From a virus, in IMG/VR virus record IMGVR_UViG_3300045240_000123, positions 1-24,404 of that record: a stretch of 24,404 nt of DNA; one strand, written 5' to 3'. A program made the position numbers and the translations under genes. Shown here piece after piece: positions 20,524 through 24,404 of the stretch (its first letter is position 1; each line of letters opens with the position of its first letter). The notes below the pieces were generated by a model that worked only from the letters and a program-made list of their open reading frames with translations, ran no database searches and was not told the DNA's origin.

Positions 20524-22656
20524 CTACCAGGTGACGCCCGCCGCCCACGCCACGACGCCCGTGCGTCGCACCGTCCAGTTTATTGGCAATAAAAGCCGCA
20601 GCGCGTAGGAGTTCGTCTGAAACATCGACTTGGCCGGCGCGCCAACAACATTTGGCGACCCAGTCGTGCCGATATCTCCCGGCGCCGTGTCATCGAAAAC
20701 AAGCGTGGCCTGGTCGCTGATTTCGAACCGCGGAGCCTCGCCACCGACCGAGACGAAGTCTGCGGCGTCGATCACGATCACCGTGCCGACCGGCACCGAA
20801 CCGGAGTCGATCACCGGCCATCCGCTCAATCGCTTTTGGCTGATCTCGTCGCGGAACGGGAAAACGCCCGCGCCTGGCGCCGCGGTCAGGCCGATGCTGT
20901 TGACCTGTTGCGGGTTCATGAGCCATGCCGGTTTGCGGACATTGCCCTTGGTTCCCGTCAACAGCGCGCCGGTCAACTGCTTGATGTCGCCGGTCAACGC
21001 CGTAAAGCCGCCGCCGGCCGTTGGCGTCAGTCCGCTGACGGAGTTCAAAATTCCGGCAGGCCGCACCGTCGTCGCCGGATTGGCATCGATCAGGACGCTG
21101 TCGAGCGCAATCGACGTATCCATCTGCACCGCATCGCGCAGCAGGCCCTCGATTGCTGGCTGGCTGTGATCCTCAAGCTCCTGGCTGAAGGTCGTGATGA
21201 CGGCCATCTTTTTCGGCGTCAGCGTCTGCGACGTGAACAAACCTTGACGAACCGGGATGGGAAGTCCTTCACCGACGAACGATCCGGCGATCGTCGGCGT
21301 GTTGGCCCGCGTCGGGATGACGATCTTGCCGTAGGGACCGAAGCTTAGCGACAAGCCCAGCGCCGACAATCGTGGAAAGATCGACGACGGATAGAGCGCG
21401 TCCATAAACGCCGTATAGGTCGTCTGCGCGAGTTCCGCCGCCCATCCGGTCAGGGTAGTCGTCGCCGGCACGGTCGAGGCGCGCATATGCCAGGCGAGCG
21501 CCGCCCTATGCAGTTCGTCGTCGCCGTAGATTTCGCGCATGACGACGTCGAGCGGCTTGTGCTGCCGGTGCGCAAACAATTGCACGACGCCCATTCGCAC
21601 GAGCAGATCGAGCGGGTCGATCTTTTTCGCCGGCGCAAGGCTGAAGGGCCGCGGCGTGGCCTTGTCTCTCTGCGGCACGGGAACGGCGGGCGCCTGATGT
21701 AGAGCCAGCGACCTCCCGGGCGAATGGCCACCATCGGATTCGGCACCGAGATTGCGCTCGGATTCCCGCAACGAAGCGAGCGCGCGCTCCTCCTGCCTGA
21801 TCTTCTGGTTGATATCGTCGGAAACCCCGAGCTGCGTGTCGCTGACATTGCTGTCGTCGAGTTTGTCGTAATGGTCCTGAAGCTGGTCGCGAAGCGCATT
21901 GAGGCGCTGCTCGCAAGCAGTTATCCGTTGAGCAAACGACGTCATTGTCGTGCCCTTTCCTGTTCGTGATCGCGTATCGGCTTGCCCGCCGGTGTTCCCG
22001 CGCCGTGCGATCCCGCGTCCTTTGCCTTTCCCGGCGAAAACGAGATCGATCGTCGTGGGCGAAATCTTGAGCGACTTGGCGATGGCCAGCGCATTCGGGT
22101 TTGCCGGCACCGAGACCAGGCTGGTCTCGACCAATTCAGCCTTGGTGAAGAACATGCCGTAATCGGATTCCGGCCGCGGCCTGGATTCCTTCGGGCGGAA
22201 ACCGACGCTGACGGCGCGCAGAATGCCAGCGTCGATCAGCTTGCGGATTTCGTCGATGCGGTCGCTGGTGCCGGCGGGCGCCAGCTCGAGGTGTCCGCGC
22301 AACTGCTTGTCGATGACGCGAACGCCCGTCCATTTGCCGATCGGCGCGTTGCTGTTGTGGTTGAACAGGGCAATCGGGTTTTTCTGGAACGACGCCAGAT
22401 CCCAGGCGCTCGCCATGATGACGTCGTCCATGCGGTCGGGCGTTTCGTCCGACAGCACGAACTCCAGGCCGTTGACCTGGCCGGCGTGGGTCTTGTAGCA
22501 GACGTCCTTTGCAGCGCCCTTGTCCTCGTCCCAGGCGTCCTCCCAGATCAACTGGCATACGTCCTGGTCGCCGAGCTCATCGCCGCAGCGGCTCATGAAA
22601 TCGATGTAGGACTCGTCGAGATCGGGATAGAGGTCTTGGCGCTGCAACTTTCGCAT
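20524..22656 (-). CDS. fused prohead protease and major capsid protein (HK97-like)
   Basis: The 710-aa product joins two usually separate proteins. Residues about 55-200 form an S78-type prohead protease: IALFNHNSNAPIGKW with H100, GILRAVSVGFRP with S150, and ELVETSLVSVPANPNA with E177, consistent with the His/Ser plus acidic catalytic set. Residues 205-237 are a Gly/Arg/Lys linker. Residues about 238-303 are a coiled coil like the scaffolding delta domain, followed by a Pro-rich stretch (310-345). The HK97-fold capsid runs from about 346, with the hallmark TTLTGWAAELAQTTY, PTRANTPTIAGSFVGEG, PKKMAVITTFSQELEDHSQP and PAWLMNPQQVNSIGL. The protease trims the delta region during maturation. The main ATG has AAGGA upstream. 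Confidence 0.9.
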   Translation of the reverse strand: MRKLQRQDLYPDLDESYIDFMSRCGDELGDQDVCQLIWEDAWDEDKGAAKDVCYKTHAGQVNGLEFVLSDETPDRMDDVIMASAWDLASFQKNPIALFNHNSNAPIGKWTGVRVIDKQLRGHLELAPAGTSDRIDEIRKLIDAGILRAVSVGFRPKESRPRPESDYGMFFTKAELVETSLVSVPANPNALAIAKSLKISPTTIDLVFAGKGKGRGIARRGNTGGQADTRSRTGKGTTMTSFAQRITACEQRLNALRDQLQDHYDKLDDSNVSDTQLGVSDDINQKIRQEERALASLRESERNLGAESDGGHSPGRSLALHQAPAVPVPQRDKATPRPFSLAPAKKIDPLDLLVRMGVVQLFAHRQHKPLDVVMREIYGDDELHRAALAWHMRASTVPATTTLTGWAAELAQTTYTAFMDALYPSSIFPRLSALGLSLSFGPYGKIVIPTRANTPTIAGSFVGEGLPIPVRQGLFTSQTLTPKKMAVITTFSQELEDHSQPAIEGLLRDAVQMDTSIALDSVLIDANPATTVRPAGILNSVSGLTPTAGGGFTALTGDIKQLTGALLTGTKGNVRKPAWLMNPQQVNSIGLTAAPGAGVFPFRDEISQKRLSGWPVIDSGSVPVGTVIVIDAADFVSVGGEAPRFEISDQATLVFDDTAPGDIGTTGSPNVVGAPAKSMFQTNSYALRLLLPINWTVRRTGVVAWAAGVTW
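21943..21961 (-). promoter_or_regulatory. internal ribosome binding site and start for capsid-only product
   Basis: Inside the protease-capsid gene, AGGAAAGGG (21961-21953) lies seven bases before an in-frame ATG at 21945-21943, codon 238. The product from here would be 473 aa: the delta-domain coiled coil plus capsid, without the protease. It is a better Shine-Dalgarno arrangement than most genes in the window have, and it falls exactly at the domain boundary. Confidence 0.6.
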
Positions 22657-22721
22657 GGCTATTCCTTCCCGCGGGGATGCAGGTTCGGCAGACTCGGTGG
22701 TTCGGTTAGGCGCGTTGCGGT

Positions 22722-22750
22722 GGCCCGCTGGGGGCGAAACCCAGCGGGCC
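22722..22750 (-). other. strong hairpin in the capsid gene leader
   Basis: GGCCCGCTGGG at 22722-22732 pairs perfectly over 11 bases with CCCAGCGGGCC at 22740-22750 around a 7-base loop. It sits in the 142-base gap between the decoration-like gene (22799) and the capsid gene start (22656), 66 bases before the capsid ATG. There is no T run, so it is more likely a transcript-stabilising or processing structure than a terminator. No other gene was found in this gap. Confidence 0.7.
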
Positions 22751-22798
22751 GGGAGAGCCGCTGACCGCGAGGGTAATCACGGCCAGTGGCAACAAGAA

Positions 22799-23143
22799 CT
22801 AGGCAGCGGTCTCGACAGCAATCGCGAATTTGCAGTCCTCGCGCTGCGCGACCGGGTGACTGCGCGAGCCCGAGCGGAACTTCACGAAGGCGATCGACTT
22901 CGTCCAGCGCTCGCCGATCACGATGCCGGTGCTCGGCTTCGCGGAGACCGTGATCTCGGTGCCGTCCGGGCCGAACAGATCGTTGTAGAGGTCGCCGTTG
23001 CTCGACACCTGGAACGTGAGATTTGCCGGCGTGAACTCCTGCGGCACGGTGATCCGCACGATGCTGCCGCCCGAGCAATCGGCACCGTCGGAAAGCGACT
23101 CGCCGGCCCTGATGGTGGGTCCACCCACAATTGCAAGCGCCAT
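22799..23143 (-). CDS. hypothetical virion-region protein, paralogue of 23451-23828 (114 aa)
   Basis: The 114-aa beta-rich protein includes ITVPQEFTPANLTFQVSSNG, DLYNDLFGPDGTEITVS, FVKFRSGSRSHPVAQRED and CKFAIAVE. It aligns end to end with the neighbouring gene: P-x-E-F/W-T-P-A, then V-S-x-x-G-D-x-Y-x-D-L-F, G-x-E, R-F-R-S-G-x-R-S, and Q-E/R-x-D-x-x-F. No named family is recognised. It lies directly upstream of the capsid gene, and a surface or neck role is conceivable from position. It starts four bases before the HNH stop codon and ends 142 bases before the capsid gene. Confidence 0.72.
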   Translation of the reverse strand: MALAIVGGPTIRAGESLSDGADCSGGSIVRITVPQEFTPANLTFQVSSNGDLYNDLFGPDGTEITVSAKPSTGIVIGERWTKSIAFVKFRSGSRSHPVAQREDCKFAIAVETAA

Positions 23144-23146
23144 GGC

Positions 23147-23458
23147 TCAACTCCTGTTTGCCGGATGGTTTGGGTCTATCGGCCAGCCGTCGTCGCCGAC
23201 CTCGATGCTGTGGCCGCGGGTTTCGATGAAACGCTTTTGCCTGTCGTGACAGCTCGCGCACAGCGATTGCAGCTCGCCGAGCACGAACTTGTTCCAGTCG
23301 CCGCGGTGGGGCTTGACGTGATCGACCACGGTTGCCCGGGTAACCGCGCCGCGTTTCGCGCAGAATTTACAAAGCGGATGCTCGCGTAATTGAAGCTTCC
23401 GTCGGCGCAGCCAATAACGGCCGGTGTAGAAATGATGCCAGGACCCTGGATCACGCAC
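23147..23458 (-). CDS. HNH endonuclease
   Basis: The 103-aa protein has a classic phage HNH layout: a basic N-terminus (YTGRYWLRRRKLQLREHPLC), a zinc-binding C30-x-x-C33, VVDHVKPHRGDWNKF with the DH pair at 46-47, and a second C67-x-x-C70 followed by H71 in LQSLCASCHDRQKR. Such proteins are commonly encoded beside terminase genes and support DNA cleavage at packaging termini in HK97-like phages. Here it is inserted between two paralogous genes rather than beside the small terminase subunit. The start is GTG 23458, overlapping the upstream gene by eight bases. The C-terminal tail (DDGWPIDPNHP) is typical of this group. Confidence 0.9.
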   Translation of the reverse strand: MRDPGSWHHFYTGRYWLRRRKLQLREHPLCKFCAKRGAVTRATVVDHVKPHRGDWNKFVLGELQSLCASCHDRQKRFIETRGHSIEVGDDGWPIDPNHPANRS

Positions 23459-23828
23459 CTTGCGACGCCGCTATGCTCTGCTTGGTGACGAGGTAGAACC
23501 GCCGGTCGTGTTCCTGCAGCACCTCAGCACTGCGTCGACCGGAACGAAATCTGAGATGAGCCGCCATCATCAAGAGATTGGGATCGACATTGATCATCGT
23601 GCCCGGCACGACATTGAAGCTGAACTCGTTACCCTTGCCGTCGAACAGGTCGTAGTAATTGTCGCCCTCTGTGGACACCAGAACCGACACGACGGCGGGA
23701 GTCCACTCGTCCGGCGTGATCAGGCCGACAACGTAGGAGCCAGCCAGCGACAACACCGCTGAATAGGCTTGACCGGCATCAAAGATCGGGCCGTACAGCG
23801 TATTGAGCGGCGGACTGCGTTCGGCCAT
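23451..23828 (-). CDS. hypothetical virion-region protein, paralogue of 22799-23143 (125 aa)
   Basis: The 125-aa beta-rich protein has LITPDEWTPAVVSVLVSTEG, DNYYDLFDGKGNEFSFNV, AHLRFRSGRRSAEVLQEHD and RRFYLVTKQ, aligning with the neighbouring gene over most of its length. There is no membrane segment or catalytic motif and no recognised family. It begins three bases before the terminase stop codon region and overlaps the HNH gene at its end, so it is part of the same transcript. Two diverged copies either side of an HNH gene indicate an old duplication. A small structural protein of the head or neck is possible. Confidence 0.72.
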   Translation of the reverse strand: MAERSPPLNTLYGPIFDAGQAYSAVLSLAGSYVVGLITPDEWTPAVVSVLVSTEGDNYYDLFDGKGNEFSFNVVPGTMINVDPNLLMMAAHLRFRSGRRSAEVLQEHDRRFYLVTKQSIAASQGA

Positions 23829-23831
23829 GGG

Positions 23832-24404
23832 TTATCCAATCAACGACATGATATCGATCGGCTTCGCCTGGCGATCGCGTGCCCGCAGTCCCATGAGCAT
23901 CGCGAGAGCCACCGCGCCGTCGATGCGAAACCGGGACTTGTCCTTGTCGAGCTTACGGTTGCCAGCCGGGTCGAGCACCGTGACGGCATTCGCCATGTTC
24001 CAATTCAGAATCGGATTGCCGGGATGGACGAGCTTACGCTCCATCACGGCGATTTCGAGCGCGTCGATCGCCGGCCCCATGTCCTTGAACCCCTGGCCCC
24101 ACGGTATCAACCGCAAGCCGTCGCCGCCTTTGTCGCCGTCCTCGTAGGCCTGCAAGCCGACGCGATCGAACTCGCGCAACAGATCGTTGATCCGCCAGCG
24201 GTCATAGGCCATGCCGCGGACCTTGTAGCGGCGCGTCAGCTCCGCGATGAAACGCGCAATAGTTTCGGGATCGATCGTCTTGCCAGGACTGATATGCAGG
24301 TTACCGGTTTCCGCCCATTCCCTATAACGATGCGACCCCGAACCAAAATCACGACCGGAATGCTCGGTGAGCCACTCGCTCGGCTTCCAGAAGTGCGGCA
24401 TGAC
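23832..24404 (-). CDS. terminase large subunit, C-terminal part (cut by window edge)
   Basis: Only the last 190 or so residues are in the window and the frame stays open at the right edge, so this is a partial gene. The segment has KVRGMAYDRWRINDLLREFD, LIPWGQGFKDMGPAIDALE, KLVHPGNPILNWNMANAV and KSRFRIDGAVALAMLMGL. This is the conserved nuclease-domain end of Terminase_1-type large subunits, including the D in RIDGAVAL used for metal binding. The enzyme cuts concatemeric phage DNA and pumps it through the portal with ATP; the ATPase half lies outside the window. It is first in the visible late operon. Confidence 0.92.
   Translation of the reverse strand, partial: VMPHFWKPSEWLTEHSGRDFGSGSHRYREWAETGNLHISPGKTIDPETIARFIAELTRRYKVRGMAYDRWRINDLLREFDRVGLQAYEDGDKGGDGLRLIPWGQGFKDMGPAIDALEIAVMERKLVHPGNPILNWNMANAVTVLDPAGNRKLDKDKSRFRIDGAVALAMLMGLRARDRQAKPIDIMSLIG

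Noticed and set aside
1-24404. Diversity-generating retroelement, CRISPR array, tRNA, integrase or att core
   Set aside because: No reverse transcriptase, template/variable repeat pair, spaced direct repeats, cloverleaf or recombinase motif was found by eye in the window.

Overview
The window is one end of the late (structural and lysis) region of a tailed phage or prophage with siphovirus-type, HK97-like morphogenesis genes. Almost everything is on the minus strand, so the genome reads right to left. High GC, GC-rich third codon positions, dense start/stop overlaps and the style of the small plus-strand genes at the left edge suggest a Bradyrhizobium-like alphaproteobacterial (Hyphomicrobiales) host. 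That host assignment is inference from memory of protein styles, not from a search. No integrase, repressor, replication gene, tRNA or att site is visible, so prophage versus free phage cannot be decided here.

Packaging and head (24404 to about 17829, reading leftwards): the C-terminal part of the large terminase; two paralogous small proteins of unknown role separated by an HNH endonuclease gene; a strong hairpin; a prohead protease fused in frame to the major capsid protein, with a well-placed internal ribosome binding site that could make the capsid protein alone; a small charged protein; the portal; and a collagen-like protein with two carbohydrate-binding-like modules. The capsid gene lies before the portal gene, the reverse of the usual order.

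Connector and sugar cassette (17829 to 14211): a gp6-like head-tail connector, then three overlapping genes that are not normal morphogenesis genes (an MptE/DUF115-like protein, a GT9-like glycosyltransferase and a SAM methyltransferase), then a head-closure-like protein and a tail-terminator-like protein. The start of the cassette carries a near-perfect chromosomal-type parS (ParB-binding) palindrome.

Tail (14207 to 2204): tail tube, tail assembly chaperone with a likely -1 frameshift extension, a plus-strand secreted HNH-like gene, a minor tail protein, the tape measure, a gap that looks like a small plus-strand RNA gene (promoter, 16 phased NNGG pentamers, intrinsic terminator), hub and distal tail proteins, and a run of fibre or appendage proteins including LamG-like and SPRY-like ones.

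Lysis and edge (2134 to 24): a membrane protein with a coiled coil (holin or spanin candidate) and a DPBB plus Amidase_3 endolysin. These converge on two short plus-strand genes of the flank, the second broken by one in-frame TGA. All gene-free gaps are under 170 bases.
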